Assembly (NCBI RefSeq): GCF_016583575.1 | Contig: NZ_NRRG01000025.1 | Coordinates: forward strand, 1 to 64,000 | DNA length: 64,000 nt | Source of the DNA: Thiocystis violacea | Lineage (GTDB): Bacteria; Pseudomonadota; Gammaproteobacteria; Chromatiales; Chromatiaceae | Reading direction: 5' to 3' | Shown: positions 24,942 to 34,407 of the stretch, in pieces | How positions within the stretch are numbered: position 1 is the first letter of the stretch | Layout: every line of letters starts with the position of its first letter | Notes under the pieces: model-generated | Told to the model about the DNA's origin: nothing | Databases searched by the model: none | What the model saw: only the letters and a program-made list of their open reading frames with translations | Program-made: the position numbers and the translations under genes

Positions 24942-26401
24942 TACGCCTCCGCGACCACGCGGTATCCAATCAGCACCCAGAGCGCGAGGAAGACCGCTTC
25001 TAGGACGCCGCGCACATTCTCAAACGTGGTGCAAAGAAAATCCGTCGAGACTGTCCCCCAGGGCAAGGCCACCGAGAAATCGAGTGGGCATGTTCCGCCG
25101 CTTGGGAAGGCTTGACCGATACCAGAAATCGCGGTCATCAGCGGGGCCGCTTGTACTCTCGTCAGGAAATCCTGATTGGTTTCCTCAAAGGTCGGAACGC
25201 CTTCAATACGCGGACCCTCCCACTGGCCATCTCCGAACCCCGATCCCCCGCTACTACCACCACAATCTTCAGTTGCTGGATCGCAAGTACCACAATCTTC
25301 GGTTGCTGGATCGCATTCGCCAGTATCCCCGGAGGTCTCGCCGCTGGTGTCGCCGGAGGTATCCCCGGAGGTCTCGCCGCTGGTGTCGCCCGAGGTATCC
25401 CCGGAGGTCTCGCCGCTGGATGTAGTCGAGGTCTCGCCACCAGAGGTCGTTGATGTCCCGCCACTGGTAGTGGTCGTGGTGTCGCCGCTCGTCCCCGGAC
25501 CGGGATCACCACTAGAGGTCGTGGAGGTCTCGCCGCTGGATGTGGTCGAGGTCTCGCCACCAGAGGTCGTTGATGTCTCGCCACTGGTGGTCGTCGTGGT
25601 CGAGGTGTCGCCGCTGGTCGTCGTGGTCGTGGTCGTCGTGGTCGTCGTGTCGCCACCACTGGTCGTGGATGTCTCACCACTGGTCGTGGAGGTCTCGCCA
25701 CTGGTCGTAGACGATGCGGATGTGGTCGATGTACTGGATGTACTGGATGTACTGGACGAGGTTGAACCATCGCCACTGGTGGTCGTAGAGGTCTCGCCGC
25801 TGGTAGTCGTGGAAGTCTCGCCGCTGGAGGTAGTCGAGGTGTCGCCGGTGCTGCTCGTGGTCGATGTAGAGGCATCACCGCCGGTAGTAGTCGTACTCCC
25901 GCCGCCACCATCGCCATATTCATATTCATAATGGCATGTATTACCAGTCTCAGAATATGACGTTAAAACATAAGTTGTATCACAACCATTGCGAATTGAT
26001 GATTGGCCTGTCAATGAGTTGCATTGTTCCTTGGACATGGTATCGGTTTCAAAGGCATGCAACTCCCCGTCATGATCCGAACAACAATCACCATCGCCCG
26101 TATGGACAGAACCGCCGGAACAAATGTTATTAGTGCATCCGTTTTTACGAACATCTACCTTCACGCCATCACTACGGGTGAGATAACACATAACGTCAAA
26201 AATCGTTGCGTTTGCCGTAGGTCTCAATCCAACGGTGAAGCTTGGCCATGCAGGAGGGGAATAAGACGACGCGCAAGCGGACTGAACTCCCGCTATTTGA
26301 GCGGGACAATTATTAGTAGCGAATGATGATGAGGATATAAAAGCCAGCAACATTAAGAGAATGATTCGAATCATTAGAAATAAATTATAAAGTTTCACCA
26401 C
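24941..26401 (-). CDS. Inovirus adsorption protein (pIII-like) with Ser/Thr/Gly repeat linker
   Basis: This 486-residue protein has a signal peptide (MIRIILLMLLAFISSSSFA), a Cys-rich N-terminal receptor-binding domain to about residue 165, and a low-complexity linker built from TSTTSGE, SSGETSTTS and TSGDTSGE units. A C-terminal domain ends in a membrane anchor (AVFLALWVLIGYRVVAEA). This is the layout of filamentous-phage pIII. The GTG start at 26401 overlaps the preceding 27-residue gene and follows a G-rich ribosome site. The ATG at 26374 is an alternative. Confidence 0.88.
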   Translation of the reverse strand: MVKLYNLFLMIRIILLMLLAFISSSSFATNNCPAQIAGVQSACASSYSPPAWPSFTVGLRPTANATIFDVMCYLTRSDGVKVDVRKNGCTNNICSGGSVHTGDGDCCSDHDGELHAFETDTMSKEQCNSLTGQSSIRNGCDTTYVLTSYSETGNTCHYEYEYGDGGGGSTTTTGGDASTSTTSSTGDTSTTSSGETSTTTSGETSTTTSGDGSTSSSTSSTSSTSTTSASSTTSGETSTTSGETSTTSGGDTTTTTTTTTTTSGDTSTTTTTSGETSTTSGGETSTTSSGETSTTSSGDPGPGTSGDTTTTTSGGTSTTSGGETSTTSSGETSGDTSGDTSGETSGDTSGDTSGETSGDTGECDPATEDCGTCDPATEDCGGSSGGSGFGDGQWEGPRIEGVPTFEETNQDFLTRVQAAPLMTAISGIGQAFPSGGTCPLDFSVALPWGTVSTDFLCTTFENVRGVLEAVFLALWVLIGYRVVAEA

Positions 26402-26478
26402 AGCCCCCAGAGCAGCATATAGACCGCCGCCACGCCGGAGGCGAATAGGACGACTTGAACAAGTTCGGTATCAAGCAC
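26395..26478 (-). CDS. Tiny membrane protein of the virion operon, 27 residues
   Basis: A GTG at 26478, with GGGGGG just upstream, opens a frame encoding LDTELVQVVLFASGVAAVY followed by a short Trp-containing end. It is a single membrane helix. Its start overlaps the upstream 40-residue gene, and its stop overlaps the adsorption gene start. Size and place match gpVII/gpIX-type minor coat proteins. Confidence 0.6.
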   Translation of the reverse strand: MLDTELVQVVLFASGVAAVYMLLWGLW

Positions 26479-26593
26479 GATCGCCCCCCGTGAGGATCAG
26501 TTGCAGCAGAAGACGGATCGCCCAGACCGGGGTAAAGAGCATAAAGCCCACTTGGAGACCGGCAGAGAGAGCGGCAGTGTAGTCCGGTTCCAT
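26471..26593 (-). CDS. Small membrane protein of the virion operon, 40 residues
   Basis: From the ATG at 26593 it reads MEPDYTAALSAGLQVGFMLF and continues with a hydrophobic segment to LTGGDRA. It lies directly after the terminator that follows the major coat gene and overlaps the next 27-residue gene. A minor coat protein role is inferred. Confidence 0.6.
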   Translation of the reverse strand: MEPDYTAALSAGLQVGFMLFTPVWAIRLLLQLILTGGDRA

Positions 26594-26611
26594 TGGCACA
26601 CCTGGAGAAGA

Positions 26612-26638
26612 AAGAAAAGGGAGAGCCGAAGCCCTCCC
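26612..26638 (-). terminator. Rho-independent terminator after the major coat gene
   Basis: On the minus strand an 8-bp stem GGGAGGGC / GCTCTCCC (one G-U pair) with a TTCG tetraloop is followed by TTTTCTTT. Filamentous phages have a strong terminator at exactly this place, which separates abundant coat mRNA from the minor-protein genes. Confidence 0.88.
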
Positions 26639-26645
26639 GAATGGC

Positions 26646-26783
26646 CTAGCGACTGATGAAGGCGAGCAACACCTTAGCGCCGCGCTTGGCGATGAGCAGA
26701 CCCGCCAGAGCAACCGCGATCACGCCCATGGCCGTCAGTACGGCCGACCAATCAACCGCGCCGGAAATAGCGGTATAGTCCAT
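26646..26783 (-). CDS. Major coat protein (gpVIII-like), 45 residues
   Basis: It starts MDYTAISGAVDWSAVLTAMG, followed by a hydrophobic helix (VIAVALAGLLIA) and a basic end KRGAKVLLAFISR. Acidic-hydrophobic-basic architecture without a signal peptide is the Pf3-type major coat protein, which forms the helical virion shell and inserts in the inner membrane before assembly. A terminator lies 8 bp downstream. Confidence 0.85.
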   Translation of the reverse strand: MDYTAISGAVDWSAVLTAMGVIAVALAGLLIAKRGAKVLLAFISR

Positions 26784-26856
26784 GACAAAACCTCACAAAA
26801 TTGCACCGTAAAGGGATGACGGGCGGTTGGTGCCTTTCCTACCGTCAGGATTGAAA

Positions 26857-26973
26857 TCAACAGGGGCTGTCTCGTTCCCTATCTCTTTCGTCATCGTCAT
26901 AACCGCGATCACGGAGAAAGCGGTTGTACTGGTTATGCTCCCGAAACGCTTTGCGGTCTTCGCGTTCGTTCAG
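26857..26973 (-). CDS. Possible 38-residue charged protein between ssDNA-binding and coat genes
   Basis: An open frame with NEREDRKAFREHNQYNRF and a DDDERDRERD end closes with TGA at 26857. The only plausible start is a CTG at 26973. The highly charged composition and the place between two phage genes make it worth listing, but the lack of a standard start keeps confidence low. Confidence 0.3.
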   Translation of the reverse strand: MNEREDRKAFREHNQYNRFLRDRGYDDDERDRERDSPC

Positions 26974-27002
26974 CTTTCGTCTACCCTGGCACCGTTATTG
27001 GT

Positions 27003-27356
27003 TCAAGCCGCCCGCTTGGCTTCCTGTTGCAACAGGGTTTGAACGATCTGAGGGACGGAGGCCAGGCGGACGCCAAAGCGGAGCATTTCCAGATCGCCCC
27101 ACTGATTGCCATTAAGCGAGACGCCATCGAGGACGTACAGGCCGGGGGCGTAGGGAATACCGGCGCGGCCGAGATCGACGCGAATGGAGCGCTTCAATTG
27201 GGTTCCACGGGAATCGACCTGAATCAAATAGCCGTGTTGATTGAGACTCTTGCGCGCGGGCTTTCCGTCCTTGGGCGGAAAGTCGCGGGATTCGACCTCA
27301 TCGGTCAATTCGATCAGCGGAAGACGGTTGAAGAATTCAGTAAATTCGCCTGACAT
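27003..27356 (-). CDS. Single-stranded DNA-binding protein (gpV-like)
   Basis: It has 117 residues from the ATG at 27356. The pattern IPYAPGLYVLDGVSLNGNQW, then GDLEMLRFGVRLASV, matches the C-terminal beta region of gpV-type helix-destabilising proteins, which coat the phage single strand before it is exchanged for coat protein. It overlaps no gene; the upstream stop is at 27358, so it is coupled to the Cys-rich gene. Confidence 0.7.
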   Translation of the reverse strand: MSGEFTEFFNRLPLIELTDEVESRDFPPKDGKPARKSLNQHGYLIQVDSRGTQLKRSIRVDLGRAGIPYAPGLYVLDGVSLNGNQWGDLEMLRFGVRLASVPQIVQTLLQQEAKRAA

Positions 27357-27357
27357 G

Positions 27358-27648
27358 TCATTTACCCTTGTTGGCCATACCCAATGAAGCCGGTTGCGCG
27401 CGATCGAGGCAGCGATAACAGCCACCACACGCCTTTCCGAGCGGTGGACCCACGACGCCACAGGAGCGATGTGGGCGATAGAAACGAAACGAGGGATCGG
27501 CCCGGAAGACCGGAGCGGCTGGGGGTTGGGGGCGCTCGGGTTGGGCCTGTTCCCAGGATTGATAAGCGTCGTAGAGATCGGAGTCGTCGACGTCCGCGAT
27601 GGGCGGGCGATCGGCGTAGCCAGCGTAGCGTTCGGCGAAGGTGGTCAT
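27358..27648 (-). CDS. Cys-rich phage protein, putative zinc ribbon
   Basis: This 96-residue protein has a C-terminal cluster C..CGGCYRC preceded by RSCGVV, a likely zinc site. Its start overlaps the stop of the 331-residue ParB-like gene by ATGA and its stop abuts the ssDNA-binding gene. No family is recognised. Confidence 0.6.
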   Translation of the reverse strand: MTTFAERYAGYADRPPIADVDDSDLYDAYQSWEQAQPERPQPPAAPVFRADPSFRFYRPHRSCGVVGPPLGKACGGCYRCLDRAQPASLGMANKGK

Positions 27649-28640
27649 GACGGATCACCGCGACGCTCGGCGGTCCGGATCGAAGCGAACCAGACCTGAA
27701 AGGCGAAGGCGTCGGAGGCGCTCAGCCCCTGATAGGCGACCTTAGCGGCCTGGAGCGCCGGGGAATCCATCACCAGCTCGGGGACGGTCGAAGGTTCAGC
27801 CTGGGGTTGATCCACCGGCGGCTGGTCTTGAGGAATTTCGGAAGAGTTCCGTTTTTCCTCACGATTCGAGAGCGGATTCGGGCAGGGGGCGGGCTGAGGT
27901 TGATCGACTTCGGAAACAGTCGAGATTTGTAAACTTTCGGAAGAGTTCCGTTTGTTTACAACCTTATTAACGCCCATAGGAGTCAAACCGACTTCAGCGG
28001 CTATTTGGCGCTGGGTCTTCCCCTCTTCGGACAGTCGCTGAATGGTGGCGTCGCGTTCCAGGTTGGCGCGCTCGCGGGCGTCCTTGGTGAGTTCGCGCGC
28101 CCAGCGTTCGGAGCAGCGCAGGAGCTTGGACAGACCCGAGACGTCATCGGGCTTGACGTCGCCCTCTTCCACCGCGCGACTGTAGGCGTAGGCGAGATCG
28201 GCACGGGTGCGGCGTTTGCCGTAGTCGGCGTTGGCACCCAGGGCGTGACGACGGGCGTCGAGCCGGCCGCCGTGACGGACGATGGCGGGGATCTGGGAGA
28301 GGCGCGCGACGGCCGCGGCCGCTACCCGATGGTTGCCATCGGCAATCCAGTAAATGGCCTTGGTGAGATCCCGCGAATCGGGATCGGCACCGCAATAGAG
28401 CACCACGGGGGGCAGATCGACGCCCTCCTCGTAGGCGTGAACCAGTTGCAGTACGTAATCCTGATCGAGACCGTCGGCACGGAATTGAAGCCGGGAATCG
28501 GGGATGATTTGATCAAGAGGGACAGGGCGGGAGATCGGCCCCGTGATCGGAAATTCGCTGACCTTGGGCTCTTCGGCCAGGCGAATGCCGCGCGGCTGAC
28601 GGGGCTTAGAGGCGGCCTTGGGGGCGGTGGCTTCGCTCAT
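27645..28640 (-). CDS. ParB/Srx-type nuclease-like protein with HTH
   Basis: This 331-residue protein has a ParB-like N-terminal fold (about 35-135) with the signature YWIADGNHRVAAAAVARL. A central helix-turn-helix (about 205-230, TQRQIAAEVGLTPMGVNKVV) and a Pro/Gln-rich tail follow. ParB/Srx domains bind or cleave DNA or hydrolyse CTP. It is coupled to its neighbours on both sides by ATGA overlaps within the phage early operon. A role in replication control or host takeover is possible; not a standard inovirus core gene. Confidence 0.7.
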   Translation of the reverse strand: MSEATAPKAASKPRQPRGIRLAEEPKVSEFPITGPISRPVPLDQIIPDSRLQFRADGLDQDYVLQLVHAYEEGVDLPPVVLYCGADPDSRDLTKAIYWIADGNHRVAAAAVARLSQIPAIVRHGGRLDARRHALGANADYGKRRTRADLAYAYSRAVEEGDVKPDDVSGLSKLLRCSERWARELTKDARERANLERDATIQRLSEEGKTQRQIAAEVGLTPMGVNKVVNKRNSSESLQISTVSEVDQPQPAPCPNPLSNREEKRNSSEIPQDQPPVDQPQAEPSTVPELVMDSPALQAAKVAYQGLSASDAFAFQVWFASIRTAERRGDPS

Positions 28641-28981
28641 ATGGAAGCTTCCCTAAGAAGGGCGAAGCGCAACGCATCGAGGCGGGTACCCTCATGGATG
28701 ATGACGGGGATGTAGTCGAGCCCGGCGACCTCACAGGCCGCGTGACGATGGAAGCCGTCAGCGAGCCAATAGGTGATGGCATCGAAAAAGACGGTCAACG
28801 GGGCCTGATCGATCCAATCACGAATGGACGAGGCGTAATCGGCGATCAGGTCGGCATCGAGGGTAACGCGATCGGCGATCAGGTCGGCATCGAGGGTAAG
28901 GCGTTGCTGGATCCGCGGATCGGCATATATCCAGGAAGGCCGAAGCGGAGAAGGAAGAGTGCCTTCAACGAGGTAGCGCAT
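28637..28981 (-). CDS. Second, single-domain ParB/Srx-like protein
   Basis: This 114-residue protein contains FFDAITYWLADGFHRHAACEVAGLDYIP split over the ParB/Srx core (YWLADGFHRHAA), which closely resembles the motif of the downstream 331-residue protein. A 33-bp tandem duplication (28838-28870 and 28871-28903) gives TLDADLIAD twice. It is coupled to the 331-residue gene by ATGA. Confidence 0.65.
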   Translation of the reverse strand: MRYLVEGTLPSPLRPSWIYADPRIQQRLTLDADLIADRVTLDADLIADYASSIRDWIDQAPLTVFFDAITYWLADGFHRHAACEVAGLDYIPVIIHEGTRLDALRFALLREASI

Positions 28982-28994
28982 GATGGCCGCCCCC

Positions 28995-29321
28995 TCAGTA
29001 CGGAATCTGGGTGCATTCGACTTCCCCGTACCAGCCGAGACGCCGGAGCGTCAGCATGGCCTCGGAGAGAAGCGAAAACTGAACGGGGTTGTCCTGGGCG
29101 TCGGTCAGGACTTCCAGGTGCTCGGGGTTGATCCAGAAACCGACCTGGAAGAGCGGATAGCCGCTGGGAGTGCGATCAACCTCGAAAACCTCGACGGCGG
29201 AAACATCACGCCAAGACCGACGCTGGACGGGACCAGAGGAAGGACGGGCGGAACGCGGGTGGAGCTGGACACCACGGCGCGGGTTGATCGGGGATGGTTG
29301 GGTGCGGAGAAACTGGAACAT
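28995..29321 (-). CDS. Phage early protein of unknown function, 108 residues
   Basis: The ATG at 29321 has GAGG upstream. The C-terminal part (EVFEVDRTPSGYPLFQVGFW, then SLLSEAMLTLRRLGWYGE) looks like a folded domain; the N-terminal third is basic. It is the first gene of the leftward operon, directly next to the double operator at 29420-29468. Confidence 0.55.
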   Translation of the reverse strand: MFQFLRTQPSPINPRRGVQLHPRSARPSSGPVQRRSWRDVSAVEVFEVDRTPSGYPLFQVGFWINPEHLEVLTDAQDNPVQFSLLSEAMLTLRRLGWYGEVECTQIPY

Positions 29322-29419
29322 GAGCCGACCTCATGAGTGCGTGAACCGCGCCAACCCTCGGGGTTTTAGCCGCTCCCCCCGGTTTATCCGGGAGGGTTGG
29401 CAAGGAGGGTCGGCCACCT

Positions 29420-29468
29420 GTCAGAGATTAATCTGACGACCCGATCATAAGTCAGAGAAACCTCTGAC
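29420..29468. promoter_or_regulatory. Double operator between divergent early genes of element B
   Basis: GTCAGA...TCTGAC forms an inverted repeat at 29420-29437, and GTCAGAG-AAAC-CTCTGAC one at 29451-29468. The centres are 31 bp apart, about three helical turns. This is a typical phage repressor operator between the leftward operon (29321) and the rightward HTH gene (29525). Confidence 0.7.
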
Positions 29469-29524
29469 CACAAGTGGTTTAGGCGCGATTAAGCTTGACG
29501 AAAGTCAACAACGAGAAAACCAAC

Positions 29525-30124
29525 ATGAAAGCAGCCGACTTGATCGACCAAGCACGAAAAGAGATCAAGGGCACGGACGCCGACATAGCCAGACGACTGG
29601 AGATCAGTAGACAAACACTCTCAATCTACAGAAAAGAGAAAAGCCCCCTACCCGACCACATCGCCCAGGAGCTGGCGAGAATGGCCGGATTGGACATAGC
29701 GGCGACGGTAGCGGAGATCCAAGCCGGAAAGGCGGACCCAAGAACGGCGGACACCTGGCGAGAAATCGCCCGGAGAGCAAGCGGAGGAACGCTGACGTTG
29801 ATGTTGATGTGCGCCCTACTCGGAGGCGCCCTAGCCCAGGATTCGGCGTTTTCAGGAAAAACCCAAAACAAATCAATGACTAGCGCAAACTGTATATTAT
29901 GTAAATTAATGGTCTCGATGTCGTCGATCGGTCAGATTTCGCCGCGTCCGGGACGAGGCCGATCTGGCTCAGGCAGGCATCGGCGGCCTCCCTCCAGTCG
30001 CTGGCGGCGGCATGGCCGAATCGAAATTGGGGCATGGATTTCACTCTGGTCTGTTGGCCCTGGCGGCTGCCGCGCCTGCCAGGGAGTCGGAAAGCGCCAC
30101 CAGGACCGGCCTGGAAACGGATGA
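29525..30124 (+). CDS. Cro/DUF3693-like HTH regulator of element B, C-terminus fused across the attachment site
   Basis: From the ATG at 29525 (MKAADLIDQARKEIKGTDAD) the protein has a helix-turn-helix (IARRLEISRQTLSIYRKEKS) and a membrane-like segment (TLMLMCALLGGALAQ). Such proteins regulate early inovirus genes. The frame runs straight through dif-like site 3 (29880-29907) into host DNA, so the last 75 or so residues are chromosomal and the natural end exists only in the circular phage. An earlier TTG at 29495 is less likely. Confidence 0.65.
   Translation: MKAADLIDQARKEIKGTDADIARRLEISRQTLSIYRKEKSPLPDHIAQELARMAGLDIAATVAEIQAGKADPRTADTWREIARRASGGTLTLMLMCALLGGALAQDSAFSGKTQNKSMTSANCILCKLMVSMSSIGQISPRPGRGRSGSGRHRRPPSSRWRRHGRIEIGAWISLWSVGPGGCRACQGVGKRHQDRPGNG
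29880..29907. other. dif-like site 3, right end of element B
   Basis: The XerC arm position reads CTAGCGCAAAC (diverged), the core is TGTATA and the XerD arm TTATGTAAATT is close to canonical dif. It is the complement of site 1, where the XerC arm is good and the XerD arm poor. Confidence 0.85.
29935..30035 (-). pseudogene. N-terminal fragment of a FIST-domain protein
   Basis: From the ATG at 30035 the minus strand reads MPQFRFGHAAASDWREAADA followed by CLSQIGLVP, the standard N-terminus of bacterial FIST signal-transduction proteins. Homology ends near 29935, just outside dif-like site 3. The rest of the gene is not in the window. It was probably cut by rearrangement at the terminus. Confidence 0.5.
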
Positions 30125-30128
30125 ACCT

Positions 30129-30290
30129 AGAAAGCACCGTCAGCCGCCAGCGATCCGCCCCCAGCCGTTGTATGGCCGAGGTTTTCGCTTCTCGCGGGCT
30201 CACCCAATGGGTGAGCTTCGGCCGGTCTCGGTCAATGGTCAAGTGGCTGATTCCCAATAGCTGGAGGCTGGACGCTGACAGCTCTTTCTA
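30129..30290. repeat. Long inverted repeat, left copy
   Basis: About 160 bp, found in inverse orientation at 35826-35997 with moderate divergence. It contains the palindrome CTCACCCAATGGGTGAG. It ends 2 bp before the parE stop codon. It may be a MITE-like intergenic element. Confidence 0.75.
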
Positions 30291-30291
30291 G

Positions 30292-32253
<1,962 letters not shown>

Positions 32254-32299
32254 TCAACCGAGCTACGGTACCGTACCTGCAAATCCCGATTCAAACCTT

Positions 32300-32542
32300 A
32301 TGAAGAAACCCGCCACCCCGCCCGCCCCGACCTTCGAGCAAGCCTTGGCCGAACTGGAGGAGGTCGTCGACGCCCTGGAGAAGGGCGAGATGAGTCTGGA
32401 AGACTCACTCGCGGCCTTCGAGCGCGGCGTCGGCCTGACCCGCGTTTGCCAACAGGCGCTCGACACGGCCGAGCAGCGGGTGCGGATCCTGACCGATGCC
32501 CGGCCAGACGCCGAGCCAGAGCCCTTCGAAACCCATGACTGA
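32300..32542 (+). CDS. xseB: Exodeoxyribonuclease VII small subunit
   Basis: This 80-residue protein with [33 protein letters not shown] and [11 protein letters not shown] is a typical XseB. It forms exonuclease VII with XseA. The start is the ATG at 32300 (MKKPATPP). It overlaps ispA by 8 bp, the usual xseB-ispA arrangement. Confidence 0.95.
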   Translation: MKKPATPPAPTFEQALAELEEVVDALEKGEMSLEDSLAAFERGVGLTRVCQQALDTAEQRVRILTDARPDAEPEPFETHD

Positions 32543-33428
32543 TCAGAACCTGGATGACTTCCGCACGCGCTGCCAGGCGCGCGTCGAATCCGCGCTGGAC
32601 GAGATCCTGCCGCCCGCGAGCGTGCTGCCCACGCGCCTGCACGAGGCGATGCGCTATACGGTGCTGGGCACCGGCAAGCGCATCCGCCCGCTCCTGGTCT
32701 ACGCGACCGGCGCGGCGCTCGGGGTCGAGGCCGACCGGCTCGATCGACCCGCGAGCGCGGTCGAGATGATTCACGCCTACTCGCTGATCCACGACGACCT
32801 TCCGGCGATGGACGATGACGATCTGCGCCGAGGACGTCCGACCTGTCACCGTGCCTTCGACGAGGCGACCGCGATCCTGGCCGGCGACGCGCTCCAGACC
32901 CTGGCCTTCCAGGCCCTGGCCGAGGCGCCCGGCCTGAGCGCCGAGTCGCGCGTCGGCATGGTGGCCGCGCTCGCCCGCGCCAGCGGCGCGCGCGGCATGG
33001 TCGGCGGACAGGCCATGGACCTGGCCGCCGAGGGCACCCCGCTCGATCTGGTGATGCTCGAGAACATCCACATCCACAAGACCGGCGCCCTGATTCGCGC
33101 CTCGGTCCAGATGGGCATCCTGGCCCATGGCGAACTCACCCCCGACCGGGCCGAGCGCCTGGATCACTATGCCAAATGCCTGGGTCTGGCGTTCCAGATC
33201 CAGGACGACGTGCTGGACGTCGAGGGCGAGACCGCCGAGATCGGCAAGACCGCCGGGCGCGACCAGGCGCTCGACAAGGCGACCTATCCGGCCCTGGTCG
33301 GACTGGCCGAGGCCAAGGAGATGGCGAGCCATCTGATTGGCGAGGCCATGGCCTCGGTCGAGGTGTTCGGACCGGACGCCGATCCGCTGCGCTGGATCGC
33401 GAGCGCCCTGCTCGACCGCAAGAGCTGA
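32535..33428 (+). CDS. ispA: Farnesyl diphosphate synthase
   Basis: It has 297 residues from the ATG at 32535, overlapping the xseB stop. The first Asp-rich motif is in [16 protein letters not shown] (about 84-99) and the second in [12 protein letters not shown] (about 220-231). GTGKRIRP binds the allylic substrate. It condenses isoprenyl diphosphates into farnesyl diphosphate for quinones, carotenoids and undecaprenol. dxs, the usual next gene, is not here; folE2 follows. Confidence 0.95.
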   Translation: MTDQNLDDFRTRCQARVESALDEILPPASVLPTRLHEAMRYTVLGTGKRIRPLLVYATGAALGVEADRLDRPASAVEMIHAYSLIHDDLPAMDDDDLRRGRPTCHRAFDEATAILAGDALQTLAFQALAEAPGLSAESRVGMVAALARASGARGMVGGQAMDLAAEGTPLDLVMLENIHIHKTGALIRASVQMGILAHGELTPDRAERLDHYAKCLGLAFQIQDDVLDVEGETAEIGKTAGRDQALDKATYPALVGLAEAKEMASHLIGEAMASVEVFGPDADPLRWIASALLDRKS

Positions 33429-33552
33429 GATCCGCCCTTCCCGCCGGTCGGTCACGCGCCCACCCAGTCGCGTGACCCGCTTTTTCTTGGCCCGCCCCGA
33501 CCCAAGATTATTGGTTAAAGCCAGCCAGGATCATCCCCGAGGAATCACTCCC

Positions 33553-34407
33553 ATGGAGCATGCGCTCAATCCGAGCTGTCGCCACTTAGCGACGGCCAAC
33601 GACATCGCCGATGTGCAAGGAAGCGCCGACAACCGCCGCATCGCCATCGACAAGGTCGGCATCAAGGACATCCGCCACCCGGTGCGGGTGCGCGAGCGCG
33701 GCGGTGCCGAGCAGCACACGGTCGCGACCTTCAACATGTACGTCTATCTTCCGCACGACTTCAAGGGGACGCACATGTCCCGCTTCGTGCAGATCCTCAA
33801 CAACCATGAGCGCGAGATCAGCATCGACTCCTTCAAGGAGATGCTGACCGAGATGTCCGAGCGCCTGGAGTCCGAGGCCGGCCACATCGAGATGCGCTTT
33901 CCCTTCTTCATCAACAAGAAGGCCCCCGTCTCCGGGGTGCAGAGTCTGCTCGACTACGATGTCACCTTCATCGGCGAGATCCGTGACGGCGAGCCCCGGT
34001 TGGAGATCAAGGTGCTGATCCCGGTCACCAGTCTCTGCCCCTGCTCCAAGGAAATCTCGGCCTTCGGCGCGCACAATCAGCGCTCGCACGTCACGGTGCA
34101 GGCGCGGATGCAGGGCTTCGTCTGGATCGAGGAGATCATCGAGATGGTCGAACGCGAGGCATCCTCCGAGCTGTTCGGCCTGCTGAAGCGCCCGGACGAG
34201 AAGTTCGTCACCGAGCGCGCCTACAGCAATCCTAAGTTCGTCGAGGACATGGTGCGCGACGTCGCCAAGCGGTTGAACGCCGACGAGCGCATCCTCGCCT
34301 ACATCGTGGAGGCCGAGAATTTCGAGTCCATCCACAACCACTCCGCCTACGCACTGATCGAGCGCGACAAGACCGCCGAGGCGCGCATCGCCGAGGCCTC
34401 GCTCTGA
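33553..34407 (+). CDS. folE2: GTP cyclohydrolase I type 2
   Basis: It has 284 residues from the ATG at 33553. The family-typical segment [20 protein letters not shown] holds the catalytic Cys/Glu region and NHSAYALI is near the end. FolE2 makes dihydroneopterin triphosphate from GTP for folate (or queuosine-type) biosynthesis and works with non-zinc metals. It is downstream of ispA with a 124-bp gap, and its stop overlaps the frame of the next hydrolase. Confidence 0.95.
   Translation: MEHALNPSCRHLATANDIADVQGSADNRRIAIDKVGIKDIRHPVRVRERGGAEQHTVATFNMYVYLPHDFKGTHMSRFVQILNNHEREISIDSFKEMLTEMSERLESEAGHIEMRFPFFINKKAPVSGVQSLLDYDVTFIGEIRDGEPRLEIKVLIPVTSLCPCSKEISAFGAHNQRSHVTVQARMQGFVWIEEIIEMVEREASSELFGLLKRPDEKFVTERAYSNPKFVEDMVRDVAKRLNADERILAYIVEAENFESIHNHSAYALIERDKTAEARIAEASL

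Noticed and set aside
25176-25931. A Val/Ser/Pro-repeat protein on the plus strand
   Set aside because: It is the antisense reading of the Ser/Thr/Gly linker of the adsorption protein.
16175-29907. A tRNA-type attachment site or tyrosine integrase for the prophage region
   Set aside because: No tRNA gene or integrase was found; the dif-like sites explain the boundaries.
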